From Anaerobiospirillum sp. NML120448 (GTDB lineage: Bacteria > Pseudomonadota > Gammaproteobacteria > Enterobacterales > Succinivibrionaceae), in contig NZ_JALKIM010000010.1 in NCBI RefSeq assembly GCF_023050945.1, positions 20,486 through 84,485 on the forward strand: 64,000 nt of DNA. The letters are read 5' to 3'. Below the pieces are notes generated by a model, which did not search any database, was not told the DNA's origin, and saw only the letters and a list, made by a program, of their open reading frames with translations. Made by a program: the position numbers and the translations under genes. Positions within the stretch are counted from its first letter, which is position 1, and every line of letters begins with the position of its first letter. This document shows positions 19,622 through 29,721 of the stretch, piece by piece.

Positions 19622-20818
19622 ATGCGCAGGCTTTCTGCAAGGCACCAAGTCTATGTCACTCGTATTGGCTATTTTCTCTGCGGCTTTGCTGTTGCTTGCT
19701 GGGCTCCGCTCATTCCTATTATCCAAGACCATTTATCTCTCTCTACTGAGGCTATTTCTTTATTAGTGTTATCCTTTGGTATTGGCTCAGTATCAGGCAT
19801 GATAATTTCAGGCTTTTTACTCCAATGGATAGGCTTTAAACTAACTTACGCTATTTCTTGCTTTACCACCGCAGCCTCAATTTGTTTGCTGGCGTTAATG
19901 CCTAATTATGAAATAGTGTTTGGCGCACTCATTGTCTTTGGTATTTCTATTGGTTGTTTAGAGGTGGTAATCAATGTGTTTGCTGCCTATATCGAAAAGA
20001 AATATCGCATTATGATGATGTCAGTATTATTTGGCTATTACTCTATGGGTGAAGTAGTAGGAGCACTAATGATGATGTTCTTACTAACCTTAAATGTTGC
20101 CCCATCAATGGCCATCTTAAGCCTGATTTCTATTATTTATGTAGCCTCTGCCTACTATATTCCTGTCATTATTTCTATTAAGTCAGCTGACAAAAAGGAA
20201 AATAAGACCTTTGTACGCCCAGTACAACCAGTCATTTCTCTAGCTTTAATTATTGCTTTTACCTATATGGTTGGTGGTGCTATTTTAGATTGGTCAGGTT
20301 TATACGTTACCAAAGATGCAGGCGTACCTTTAAACTTTGCCTCCTATGGCTATTGTATAGTAGCAGCCTGTATGCTCTTATGTCGTCTCTTCTCCAAGAG
20401 CTTGATTAAATTATTAGGCACCTTTAATTGTGCTTTCTTTGGTGCCCTGATGATGATTGTGGCCCTATTTATTATGGTTCTCATACCCAATATTTACATC
20501 ATCACCTTATGCTTCTTTGCTATTGGTATTGGTATGTCTAATATTAGTCCGCTTACCACCTCAGCAACAGGCGCACAAAAGAATATGCCATTAGTACCTG
20601 CTATTTCTTTCCTTTCTATTTGTGGCTATACAGGCTTACTTTTAGGCCCTGCCCTCTTAGGTTTTATTGCCACCCATATAAACTTATCAGGCATTTTCTA
20701 TTTCCTATCTGGCCTAACAGCCATTAGTGCCCTACTAATCTACAGCTGTAAACCACAATTTAAGGCTATTGATCCACGTAGCTCAAATCAAAATAGCTCC
20801 CAAGAGCAAGCTCAATAG
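19622..20818 (+). CDS. MFS transporter, YbjJ-like
   Basis: A 398-aa major facilitator with 12 hydrophobic segments. The start is the ATG at 19622, preceded by GGAGG; the in-frame TTG and ATG before it overlap that ribosome site. The first segment, RIGYFLCGFAVACWAPLIP, resembles the YbjJ group of inner-membrane MFS proteins, whose substrates are not known. The usual RxGR-like loop motif between helices 2 and 3 is weak. The last residues are Ser/Gln rich (SNQNSSQEQAQ). Co-oriented with the SLC1-type symporter. Confidence 0.75.
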   Translation: MRRLSARHQVYVTRIGYFLCGFAVACWAPLIPIIQDHLSLSTEAISLLVLSFGIGSVSGMIISGFLLQWIGFKLTYAISCFTTAASICLLALMPNYEIVFGALIVFGISIGCLEVVINVFAAYIEKKYRIMMMSVLFGYYSMGEVVGALMMMFLLTLNVAPSMAILSLISIIYVASAYYIPVIISIKSADKKENKTFVRPVQPVISLALIIAFTYMVGGAILDWSGLYVTKDAGVPLNFASYGYCIVAACMLLCRLFSKSLIKLLGTFNCAFFGALMMIVALFIMVLIPNIYIITLCFFAIGIGMSNISPLTTSATGAQKNMPLVPAISFLSICGYTGLLLGPALLGFIATHINLSGIFYFLSGLTAISALLIYSCKPQFKAIDPRSSNQNSSQEQAQ

Positions 20819-21485
20819 CAACCACTCTCCCTCCTCATAAGGTACACGCACCTGCACTTTAAATACACAGTTGCGTGTACTTGCCCTCCCTAACCTAACC
20901 TAACCTAACCTTGCGTAGGCTAATCTAGCCTAATGGTTAAATTGCAATCTCATTGCACAAATACCACTAACCTAATCAGCCAGTAAAATTGCGGAAAAGC
21001 ACAAGACAATTAGCAAATTAAGGTGCCACTTTGGTTCGTTAGTATGTAATGGGTTTTCAATTTAACCACTAGCCCACTAAGCTAAGGCAAAGACATGAGC
21101 ACAGGAGCTCAGCGCCAACACCAATATAAGTACTAATGCCTGCGCCAGCTTAGCTACTAGCAGGGCTAGTAAACTAACAAGATAGCAAGCTAGCTAGCTT
21201 CCTTGGTTAATCTTATTGCAAGAGCTGTTGATATCTCATTGCTCTGGTGGCTAGATTTTGTTTCAAGAAATTATTTGTATAATTTTTATCTTTAGATAAT
21301 TTTTTATGGTATTATAGTTTTTGTTGCTGTTGAAATTCTATTGGTAGAGGTGGTGGTACCACACTAAGCCCAATAGTTTTCAACCTGTTAGCAGTAATGA
21401 GAAGTTAAGCTCAGTCTCTTAACCGAGCTAGAGAGTGAGTTTTTTTAACTTAATCGACAAACTTTTTTAGCCTTAAGGACAACAA
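20819..21485. other. Intergenic region with hairpin and CCTAA repeats
   Basis: 667 bp. GTACACGCA (20842-20850) and TGCGTGTAC (20872-20880) form a 9-bp stem just past the MFS stop, with no T-run. Positions 20889-20911 hold four CCTAA units. The end must carry the promoter of the next gene. No gene seen. Confidence 0.45.
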
Positions 21486-22160
21486 ATGCGCAAGTTAGTT
21501 TCTTTTGCTCTTGGTGCTAGCCTGTTAATGGCTGGCAGTATTAACTCTGTTTCTTATGCTCTATCAGAAGCAGAAGACGCTCTAAACTTTATCAACAATA
21601 TGGCTTTGGCTACAGCCTACAAAAATCCTACTGATCCTTTAGTAGCTATGGAGGCCATTAACTCTTTACCAACCGCATACGAAGATCAAGAACAATGCCT
21701 CCAAAGTCTGCATGTTTTAGAGTTTTCCTATAGCCTACCAGATCTACTCTCAAACAAAGGCTATAAGTACCTGCAAGATCAAACCTCTTTATCTCGAGAG
21801 CAGCTAAAAGATTATGTTCGAGAAGTTTCTCCTAGGGTTTTAATGAACTTTGGTGTTCAACTTGAGAAATTCGGCTGGAATCATCTTGAATTACTACAAG
21901 GCCTTAATTTAATTAACACTGCCGACAACTACCTTAAGCTCCATAAGGACGATTATGGTAAAAAAGATTACATGTTAATCTTTGCCAAGCAAAAGAAGCG
22001 TTGCTACACCTATTTCCAAGAGTTTGAAGAAGATCCAGAATATAGCTTTGAAATCTACGAACCTATTGGCCTCCTTCAAGATATTGGTTGGGACTCCATT
22101 CCTCTTAAGTTCTTTGGCAAAGAGTACAAGTTAGATTTTGATGGCAACCCAATTCAGTAA
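21486..22160 (+). CDS. Unknown secreted protein
   Basis: A 224-aa protein I do not recognise. A clear Sec signal peptide (MRKLVSFALGASLLMAG..., likely cut after SVSYA near residue 26) makes it periplasmic or extracellular. The mature part is hydrophilic, mostly helical, acidic and aromatic, with two Cys (QEQCLQ and KRCYTY) that could form one disulphide. AAGGA lies seven bases before the ATG. It is monocistronic with a terminator at 22336-22365. Confidence 0.6.
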   Translation: MRKLVSFALGASLLMAGSINSVSYALSEAEDALNFINNMALATAYKNPTDPLVAMEAINSLPTAYEDQEQCLQSLHVLEFSYSLPDLLSNKGYKYLQDQTSLSREQLKDYVREVSPRVLMNFGVQLEKFGWNHLELLQGLNLINTADNYLKLHKDDYGKKDYMLIFAKQKKRCYTYFQEFEEDPEYSFEIYEPIGLLQDIGWDSIPLKFFGKEYKLDFDGNPIQ

Positions 22161-22897
22161 TCATCAAAGCTTGATTTAACTTAAGTCTTGGGCCTTGGTT
22201 CTTTTGCCTGAGGCCCAGCTCCAAGGCAAGGCAAGGCCTTAGCCCAGCCCTGGGCCAAGGCTTAGGCCCTGGTAAGGCCAATGAAAATAGGCAAAGGCTA
22301 AGACAAAGCCCTCTTTATCTTTTAGTTTAACCATTACCCCATAAGCTGAGCTCATGGGGTTTTTGTTTGTTAGGAGCAAAATTATGTTCTATGACTAGGG
22401 CTGCTGATTTTGTTTAATGGCTTATTGATGCTCTACCAAGTAGGTTATAACTTGCCTAAGAGAGCAAACCTGCCCCAGAATCTGCCCTGTCTAAAGCCTG
22501 CACCTGCCTTGTCCATGCCATTGGCACCAGCTGCTGATGCTGCCCACTGCTTATGAGCATGTCCTGCCCATATAAATGCCACTGCCATTTGTGCAAGCTA
22601 CTGCCTTTTGTACATGCCCCTACTCCTTATAATTACCTAAAACTTACAGCTTAGCAGGATAAACAAATTGGCCTAATTACGCCGTTTGGTGTTCTTTAAA
22701 GCAAAGGTGGGCCAGAGCAATAAAACGGTCAGGGCCTTGGGATAGAGACTGGAACTTGCAGCAGGATTGATGTTAGGCCCTGGTGAGGCTGGTACTCTTT
22801 AAGGGCCTTGGTAGGTTTGCGGGCTTATAAGGGGCCGTTCATTGGATTGCTGTTGCTACTGTTGCAGCTACTGCAGCAGCAGCTGGTGCTACTGTTG
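22161..22897. other. Gene-free region with GGCC-rich and triplet tracts
   Basis: Positions 22190-22285 repeat AAGGC/GGCCT steps; 22336-22365 is a terminator; 22843-22897 is a GCT/GCA/GTT triplet tract leading into the parA 3' region. No gene seen. Confidence 0.4.
22336..22365 (+). terminator. Terminator for the 21486-22160 gene
   Basis: ACCCCAT (22336-22342) and ATGGGGT (22354-22360) form a 7-bp stem followed by a T-run. Confidence 0.75.
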
Positions 22898-22975
22898 TTA
22901 CTTTTTTTGTAGCAGAGGCTGCGGCTGCTGTTGCTGTTGCTGTTGCAACAGCGGTGGTGGCGGCAGCTGTGGCGG
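22898..22975 (-). repeat. In-frame Pro/Gln-codon tract beyond the parA stop
   Basis: After the TAG at 22976-22978 the same frame reads 25 further sense codons, mostly CCG/CCA and CAA/CAG (PPQLPPPPLL then a Gln run), ending at TAA 22898-22900. It looks like the end of a polyQ/P tail cut off by a CAG-to-TAG change, or a slippage-prone microsatellite. Confidence 0.6.
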
Positions 22976-23764
22976 CTATTGCTGGTGCTGCTGTTGGTAG
23001 CGGGAGAGGATTTCGGCGGCGAGGCTTAGGTAGGCCTTGGAGCCGATGGCGTTTTTGTCGTAGAGAATGACTGGCTTGCCTACGGATGGGGCCTCGCTAA
23101 TTTGGGAGCAATAAGGGATCACGGTGTTAAAGAGCAATTGCCCCATGTTGCTTTTTAAGTCCTTGGCAATTTTTTGGGATAAAGGCTCACCTTGATTATA
23201 GATGGTGCACACAATACCCATTAAATGAACCGTGGAGAGGCCTTTACGCTTTAAGCTTTCAAAAGCACGCATTAAAGAGCCTAAGCCCTCTACAGCAAAA
23301 TAATCACAAGTAGTTGGGATCACCAATTCATCGGCGGCACATAAAGCATTAATAGTGAGCAAATTTAGTGCAGGTGGACAGTCAATAATAATGATGTCAT
23401 AGATTAAGCGCAGACTTTTTAAAGCTTCTTTCAGGCAATGTTCTTTATGCTCATCATCAGCCTTTTTAATACAAAAAGCAGTGAGATCATCTGAGGCAGG
23501 AATTAAATCAAACTTAGCTAGCTGATAAGGAACAATACAAGGCACTAAAGAGGAGCCTTGGATTAAGGCATTACCAGAGCTAATAATAGAAATAGGTCTA
23601 GTTCTTAAAATAGAAACGCTAGCTGATCCTTGAGGATCAAGATCAATATATAAAACCTTGCGCCTAGTACCAGCAAAGGCACAAGCTAGATTCAAGGCTG
23701 TAGAGGTTTTACCTACTCCACCCTTGTTATTGGCAATAGCTAATACTAAAGAATTGCTGTTCAT
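22976..23764 (-). CDS. Orphan ParA/Soj-type ATPase
   Basis: A 262-aa cytosolic P-loop ATPase of the ParA/Soj family. The deviant Walker A motif AIANNKGGVGKTSTALNLA is at ~residues 10-28, Walker A' as DLDPQGSAS and Walker B as IIIIDCPPAL. It binds DNA as an ATP-bound dimer and positions chromosomes or large complexes. There is no parB next to it, so its partner is unknown; ParA proteins for chemoreceptors or flagella are alternatives. The ATG at 23764 has AAGG eight bases upstream. The protein ends RYQQQHQQ at a TAG, after which the same frame continues with Pro/Gln codons to a TAA at 22898 (see findings). Confidence 0.85.
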   Translation of the reverse strand: MNSNSLVLAIANNKGGVGKTSTALNLACAFAGTRRKVLYIDLDPQGSASVSILRTRPISIISSGNALIQGSSLVPCIVPYQLAKFDLIPASDDLTAFCIKKADDEHKEHCLKEALKSLRLIYDIIIIDCPPALNLLTINALCAADELVIPTTCDYFAVEGLGSLMRAFESLKRKGLSTVHLMGIVCTIYNQGEPLSQKIAKDLKSNMGQLLFNTVIPYCSQISEAPSVGKPVILYDKNAIGSKAYLSLAAEILSRYQQQHQQ

Positions 23765-24364
23765 TAAAGACACCTTGCCTCTAGCTTCTCAACTGTACCT
23801 GAAAGATTTAGTCTTTGTCCTTATATTTTAGGCACAAAAGCGCTAAAGGGCAAAGCAAATGAACTTAAAACTTGAAATTTCGCTAACTTTATACCTTATT
23901 AGTTAAGAATATTTCAGAAAACCTTGAATGATTATCTGATTTACAACTACCTTTGAGCTATTTACTGGTATCAAGCTTAATTTGTGATTTTTTTTATTTA
24001 ATACTTGCTCATAGATATGTAAAGTTCGATAATGCACACTGTAATATTAGTAATTATTCACAGTTTATTGTTGCCAATAAGCTTGCTTTTGTTGCTTAGT
24101 GGATTTGATTTTGCTCTCAAAAAAATGCAAATCTAATACTTTAGACTTATGGCACACTTACAATATTTGAGCTCAATCGCTATAATCTATCTTGTATAGC
24201 AGATTATCCATAGTCCTTAATACTATCATTAGCAACATGGTAGTAAGAATTTTTGTAAACACAATTACAAATAATCTAGTCGTCAAACGAGCAGGTAGGA
24301 CTGTAATTTAATTGCTTGTTAATTAACCAGGGCACGTTTTAACACAACGGTATGATGCATATTT
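23765..24364. other. Divergent promoter region, no gene seen
   Basis: 600 bp of AT-rich DNA between the divergent parA and sensor-kinase genes. I cannot place a promoter or operator with confidence. Confidence 0.35.
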
Positions 24365-27300
24365 ATGTTCAGAAATAACGCTGGTGCTGCGTCGCTTTTG
24401 CGCACTCGTACTCGTAAAGCTAAGAAGTTAATCTTATCTTACGGCACCATACTATTTATGATTTTCTCAGTATTCTTGATCGCTTCATTGTATTTGATGC
24501 GTCAGAATATTTTGTCTAACTCAAATACTGTAGGTTATGAGGTAGTTCAGCGCTTGGACTCTTCTTTACAAGTTGAGTTCCAAAAGCAAAAACAATTCGT
24601 TGAATTTATTGCTCATTATGCTGATGTGTTCTTGCAAGATCATGCCGATGATCCTGATGGCGGTCGTGCGGCCTTTGATTTATGGATGAAGAAAACTGAG
24701 GCTGAACTTCAAGCAAAGCAAAAAGACCTGCGTATTGATATTTATGCCTCCATTGATGGACAAATCGTTTCCCCTACTTACTGGGATGGTGATGCCTTTT
24801 TAATTACCGAAGCCCGTCCTTGGTATAAGGCTGCTATGGCTGCTGAACCTGGCAAAGCCGCTATTTTAGACCCTTATACTGACATCTTTACCAATACTGT
24901 TATTACTACTGTGTCAGCTCGTATTGGTAATACCAATAATGTTTTTGCTATTGATTTATATTTAGAGAGCGCCTCCCAGTCCTCTACTTTTGCCTATTTA
25001 GTATCTGAAAACTATTGCTTCTACCTAGTAGATAGCAAGGGTACTGTTATTCTTTATTACACCCCATTTAATGCTAACTACTCACAAATTCAGCGTTATG
25101 TAAGCTCATTTTTTGAAACTAATGTTAAGCAACACATTAGTGGCACTGAGGAGCCTATTACTGATTTAATGGGTGATAAGCGTAACGTCTACTCAATTTA
25201 TAACCCTGAAACAGGTTGGTACACTATTGCCACTACCCTATATTCAGACATACTCTTTAACTACCACATGATTTCTAATCTCTTCTTATTGATGGTAGTA
25301 ATCTTTATTATTATTGAAGTATGGATGGTATGGCGTGAGTATCACCTCTCCTCACAAATTGAAACTACTAATGAGGCCTTAAAGGTATTAGGTAACTCCT
25401 ATCAAATTATTTTGCGTGTTAACTTTAAGATGGGCACTTTTACGACCTTAAAAGCGCCTGATAATATGCGCATTCGCCTGGCATCACGCAATAATTTTGA
25501 TGATTTATTGACCGTGTTCTATGATATGGTCTTACCAGAGAGTTGGAATAACTTTTATAAAAACTTCTCTTTAAATCACTTACGTAATTTAGCCTCTTTA
25601 TCCATTCGTGATTTTGGTCATGACTATCAGCTTAAGCTCAGTAATGACAATAATTACAAGTGGTTTAATGCTCGTATCTTATTCGATGAGTCTTTAGACT
25701 TAGATGAGTCTATTTTATGCTTTAAGCTCATTGACGATGAAAAAATTACTGAGATTGAGGAGCACAAGCTCTTAGCCGACGCTCTTGAATCAGCCAAAAA
25801 GAACGAAGAATCCAAGAATGTTTTCTTTGCCAATATGTCTCATGATATGAGAACACCACTTAACGGCATTATTGGCTTGTGTCAAATTGGTATTAATCAC
25901 TTACGACAAAGTGACACTGCAAACTTACCTGATGTCTTTAAGAAGATGACTACCGCTTCTCACCAATTATTAGCGTTAGTTGATGACATCTTGGAAGTTG
26001 CTCGTCCACAAATGGAAAATAAGCTTACTTTAGAGCCTTTTGATATTGTAAGAGCCGTTAAAGAAAACATTGATGTCTTTAAGGTTAATGCTGCATCTCA
26101 AGGTAAGGAAGTAAATCTTACTTGCGATGTTAAGCACTCTGTTGTTATTGGTGATACTGCCAAGCTCCGTCAAATACTGAATAACTTAGTATCCAACTCC
26201 CTTAAGTACTCTCATAGGGGTTGCGTAGTTAATATTAGTATTCGTGAAATTCTCCACCTACATAAGCCATCGTTTATGATTGAGGTTGCCGATACTGGTA
26301 TCGGTATGGATAAGAACTTCTTAGCTAAGCTCTTTGCCCCTTATGCTCGTGAATTGCGCTTAAACTCAGTGCAAGGCACTGGCCTTGGTATGTCCATTGT
26401 TAAGAATGTGGTTTCCATTATGGGCGGTGATATTAGAGTGAAGTCAGCAGTTAATGTTGGTACTACCTTTACTATTAATATCCCATTTAAGTTAGCTGAC
26501 GAAGAGACAGCTCATCGTATCCAAAGTGCTTATGAAAATGATTTTGCCTTTAGCCAAGGCCAGGAAAACATTAGCACTGATAATAATTTAATTGCTAATA
26601 ATGCAGATGCTCAAGAGCAGGCAAGCACTAGTGCTCCTACTAAAAATTCAGAGTCTAGTGATAACCCATTAGCCAATGCTGTTTTAAATAACTTTAAACT
26701 TGATGGCTTGCATATTCTCATTGTTGAGGATAATCAGCTTAATATGGAAATTGCCTGCGATATCTTAGGTATGAAGGGTGTAACTCTTACTAGCGCCTGG
26801 GATGGTGAGCAAGCTGTTGATATCTTTAACAAGTCACCAGAGTACAGCTTTGATGTTATCTTAATGGATATGCGTATGCCTAATATGGACGGTTGTGAGG
26901 CCTCATCACAAATTCGTGCCAGTGGTAAGGCAGATGCTACTACTATCCCTATTATTGCTTGTACTGCTAATGCCTTTACTGAAGATATTGCTGCTACTCA
27001 AAGTGCTGGTATGAATGCTCACGTCTCAAAACCATTAGACTTTAATGTACTTGAGAATGTTATGGGTAAGCTCATTGCTAACCGAACCGACTTAGCCACC
27101 TTAGTACAAAAGCACAAGTACTTATTAGGTACTGAGGATTTGCCACCAAGCACTATTGAAAGCATGGCTCAGTCCTCTGGCTCTACCTCTAGCTCTACCT
27201 CTAATGCCGCTAATAGCTCCAGCACTGCCGCCAGTGACAGTGAAAGTGAAAGCGCCAGCGCTCCTGCCAGTGACAGTAAGAGCTCTAGTGCCGCTACCCC

Positions 27301-28210
27301 TGCCCCTGCCAGCTCTAACACCAGTGCTGCTGACACAGCAAGCACCGCTGCTAGCGAGAGCACCAGCGCCAGTGATAACACTGCTCCAAGTGAAGTTTCC
27401 AACACAGGTGCAGATGCAGGTGCTGATGTAGGTGCAGATGCAGATGCAAATACAAGTGCAGAATTAGGGGCAAGCAAGGAGAAGCCTGAGCCAATACTTA
27501 ATGAGGTTAACTTGAGTGATACTCAGGATGCATCTCAAGAGAGTAAGGACAATGATGATAAGGGTGGTAAGTTTGAGAATGCTCGCTCTGAATTGGTCTC
27601 AGCCAATGATGATAGCAAAGACAGTGTTAATCAGCTAAAAGCTGCATTACAGTCTAACTATTTAGATGCCAATAAAGATCAGACTACAGCTAAAATGGCT
27701 ATTAATAAGGCCATTAGTAAGCTAACTGAGAACAAATCTTTGGCTGAAAATAATAACAAGCCACCAGTAGTTCCAGTAACCTCAGGATCTCATACTGCAA
27801 GTAAGGAGGATTCTGAGGGACAAAAGCAAGATAACTTAGGAAAATTTAAAGCTTCTGAGTCGGGATCTTTTGTTGAAAACTATAAGGCCTATAAGGAGTT
27901 ACAAGCTGCTGTAGAGCCTAATACCCCTAAAAAGCCTGCTAGTGTCGAACCAAATAATGATGAGCCAGTAGATAATAAGGCTACTCAAGCACAACAAAGC
28001 TTAGCTGAGAACAATAATCCTGAGGAGAAGTTCTCTAAGGAATTATTAGCCTCTAAGAGTAACTTTAAGATGAAGATCAAGAGCTCTACTGAGGATAGTA
28101 ATCCTGACTATTCTTACCTAAAGGAAAAGAGCAGTTATAGCCTCTTTAAGCGTAAGAATAAGGAAAAAACAGACGCTCGCAGCCTACTTGATGGCAAGCA
28201 AAATAAATAA
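24365..28210 (+). CDS. Hybrid sensor histidine kinase with extracytoplasmic sensor and Ser/Ala-rich tail
   Basis: A 1,281-aa membrane kinase. Transmembrane segments at ~residues 23-45 and ~300-322 bracket a ~250-aa periplasmic region with dCache features (RPWYKAAMAAEPGKAAILDPYTD). A PAS-like linker follows. HisKA has FFANMSHDMRTPLNGIIG with the phospho-His at 493; the HATPase domain has NNLVSNSLKYSH, DTGIGM and GTGLGMSIVKN. The receiver domain (ILIVEDNQLNME) has its phospho-Asp at 835 (LMDMRMPNMDG). No HPt domain is fused; a separate HPt protein is encoded next. Residues ~925-1281 are a low-complexity Ser/Ala/Asp tail ending in Lys-rich sequence, with unknown role. I see no clear ribosome site before the ATG. 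Confidence 0.9.
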   Translation: MFRNNAGAASLLRTRTRKAKKLILSYGTILFMIFSVFLIASLYLMRQNILSNSNTVGYEVVQRLDSSLQVEFQKQKQFVEFIAHYADVFLQDHADDPDGGRAAFDLWMKKTEAELQAKQKDLRIDIYASIDGQIVSPTYWDGDAFLITEARPWYKAAMAAEPGKAAILDPYTDIFTNTVITTVSARIGNTNNVFAIDLYLESASQSSTFAYLVSENYCFYLVDSKGTVILYYTPFNANYSQIQRYVSSFFETNVKQHISGTEEPITDLMGDKRNVYSIYNPETGWYTIATTLYSDILFNYHMISNLFLLMVVIFIIIEVWMVWREYHLSSQIETTNEALKVLGNSYQIILRVNFKMGTFTTLKAPDNMRIRLASRNNFDDLLTVFYDMVLPESWNNFYKNFSLNHLRNLASLSIRDFGHDYQLKLSNDNNYKWFNARILFDESLDLDESILCFKLIDDEKITEIEEHKLLADALESAKKNEESKNVFFANMSHDMRTPLNGIIGLCQIGINHLRQSDTANLPDVFKKMTTASHQLLALVDDILEVARPQMENKLTLEPFDIVRAVKENIDVFKVNAASQGKEVNLTCDVKHSVVIGDTAKLRQILNNLVSNSLKYSHRGCVVNISIREILHLHKPSFMIEVADTGIGMDKNFLAKLFAPYARELRLNSVQGTGLGMSIVKNVVSIMGGDIRVKSAVNVGTTFTINIPFKLADEETAHRIQSAYENDFAFSQGQENISTDNNLIANNADAQEQASTSAPTKNSESSDNPLANAVLNNFKLDGLHILIVEDNQLNMEIACDILGMKGVTLTSAWDGEQAVDIFNKSPEYSFDVILMDMRMPNMDGCEASSQIRASGKADATTIPIIACTANAFTEDIAATQSAGMNAHVSKPLDFNVLENVMGKLIANRTDLATLVQKHKYLLGTEDLPPSTIESMAQSSGSTSSSTSNAANSSSTAASDSESESASAPASDSKSSSAATPAPASSNTSAADTASTAASESTSASDNTAPSEVSNTGADAGADVGADADANTSAELGASKEKPEPILNEVNLSDTQDASQESKDNDDKGGKFENARSELVSANDDSKDSVNQLKAALQSNYLDANKDQTTAKMAINKAISKLTENKSLAENNNKPPVVPVTSGSHTASKEDSEGQKQDNLGKFKASESGSFVENYKAYKELQAAVEPNTPKKPASVEPNNDEPVDNKATQAQQSLAENNNPEEKFSKELLASKSNFKMKIKSSTEDSNPDYSYLKEKSSYSLFKRKNKEKTDARSLLDGKQNK

Positions 28211-28215
28211 TACTT

Positions 28216-28250
28216 ATAAGACCAGCTCTAATTTTGAAAGCTGGTCTTAT
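28216..28250 (+). terminator. Terminator after the hybrid kinase
   Basis: ATAAGACCAGCT (28216-28227) and AGCTGGTCTTAT (28239-28250) form a perfect 12-bp stem followed by TTAATTATTTT. Confidence 0.85.
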
Positions 28251-28695
28251 TTAATTATTTTCTGAACCTAGACTTCAAGAAAATTTGCTCAAAAACCATC
28301 AATTAATTAGCAAGACATGTTTTTTTGTGGGATAATGACCACGGATTTTTTTCATACCCTACAGGGCATCTTTTCTACTATGCACTAGGGATCTGTCAGA
28401 TAGGTTTATTCTTGGTTAGCAATCAAACAAATATTAACTATTTATTAGTAGTTACCAAGGATAAAGCTTTATTACATCATTAATCACTAAGGGATATTTT
28501 GTCCTTAAGATTTTGGCTCTTAAAGTAGCACTTTGCCGCTCTAAGAGCATTAGTCATGTTTGCAATTTTAATATGGCTAATGGTTTGTTTAATCAACAAA
28601 CCAAGTATTTTACTTGTTAATAGCTAATTCATATTTAGCTAATTGTGGCTAAGCTACAACTTTTTTAAGCTTAGTCATTTCGAGGTTATTTTGAA
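28251..28695. other. Promoter region of the HPt gene
   Basis: 445 bp with no gene. With a strong terminator before it, it should hold the HPt promoter, which I cannot place. Confidence 0.35.
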
Positions 28696-29046
28696 ATGAA
28701 GTTACAAGAATTACGCAATGTTATTGACATCGATGTCGATGGTTCATTAGCTCGTTTTTCTAATATGGAAGCTATGTATCTTAAGTATTTAAAGCGCTTT
28801 ATTACTGAGCCTACTTATGATGCATTACTTGAGGCAGTAGCTAATAAAGATTACAAGGGCATTGAAATTGCCGCTCATACTTTAAAGGGCATTTGTGGCA
28901 ACTTAGGCCTCAATACTCTTTATAATGACTTTAATGACATTGTTAAAGCTGTTCGTAGCGAAGACAACGCCTTAGCAATCAGCTTATGCGAGCAAATTCA
29001 ACCAAAAATAGCCCAAACTAGAGATGCTTTAGCTACTCTTGACTAA
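28696..29046 (+). CDS. Stand-alone histidine phosphotransfer (HPt) protein
   Basis: A 116-aa all-helical cytosolic HPt protein. The motif IEIAAHTLKGICGNLGL carries the phospho-accepting His at residue 61, followed by the conserved Lys and Gly. A ribosome site GAGGT lies 10 bases before the ATG. Its place between a hybrid kinase ending in a receiver domain and a response regulator suggests it relays phosphate from Asp835 of the kinase to Asp59 of the HD-GYP protein. That route is inference from order and domain logic. It is transcribed separately, since a terminator precedes it. Confidence 0.88.
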   Translation: MKLQELRNVIDIDVDGSLARFSNMEAMYLKYLKRFITEPTYDALLEAVANKDYKGIEIAAHTLKGICGNLGLNTLYNDFNDIVKAVRSEDNALAISLCEQIQPKIAQTRDALATLD

Positions 29047-29721
29047 GTAAGCTTAGTTTTTTAGTTTACCAAGTCTAGGTATAAGTTTTTAACTAACCTC
29101 CCTCCTAGTACTTGGTAACAACAAGTTGAAGTATTAGCCTAAGGCTTATAGTGTCCTCAAAGCTAACATACTTGTAGTCTTCTTTAGTTTTTATAAGTCT
29201 TTTATAAAACTAAAATAAGCTAAACAATAATAGAGATTGTGAAACTCTGAGTTCTTCGCAAAAGTTGCAACGAACCCTGTATTTAAGATTATCGATGCAA
29301 AAAAAATGATTTTTTTACATTCATCTTAAAGCAAAATTTGAAGATTCATGCGTATTTTTACGAGAAAATACCTAATTTAAGGTCTTTAAACCATCAAAAC
29401 ATGCTACTTTTACTTAATTTTTTCTAAGTAGATAGTCATATCTATGAAAAAAGCCTTAAAATACTAATTAGAATTACATTTTGAAAGTGTTTTGCGTCCG
29501 ACTATACTGTCGATAAATATCAGCCAAAACAAACACTATTGTAAGCAACAGCTAAAAGCTTTTAGCCTAAGCTTAAGCTTATATAACGAGTTTTCAAAAT
29601 CTATTAATTTGGTGGTCGTTAATTTAACTGTATTTTGAATGCCTGGTTGAGAATATTTATTTTGGGTTAATTAAAAACATAAGGAAACCAAAGGCAGTTT
29701 TTTCACTCTACTGGAGGGGTG
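29047..29721. other. Intergenic region with a long imperfect hairpin
   Basis: 675 bp. TTACCAAGT (29066-29074) and ACTTGGTAA (29110-29118), with an inner TAGG/CCTA pair, form a long hairpin just past the HPt stop; no T-run follows. The rest is AT-rich promoter DNA of the regulator. No gene seen. Confidence 0.4.

Noticed and set aside
20889..20911. Telomere-like CCTAA repeats
   Set aside because: Only about four units in a bacterial intergenic region; more likely another short slippage tract.
27156..27477. ORFs within the Ser/Ala tail of the hybrid kinase
   Set aside because: They mirror the low-complexity codons of the kinase frame in other phases.
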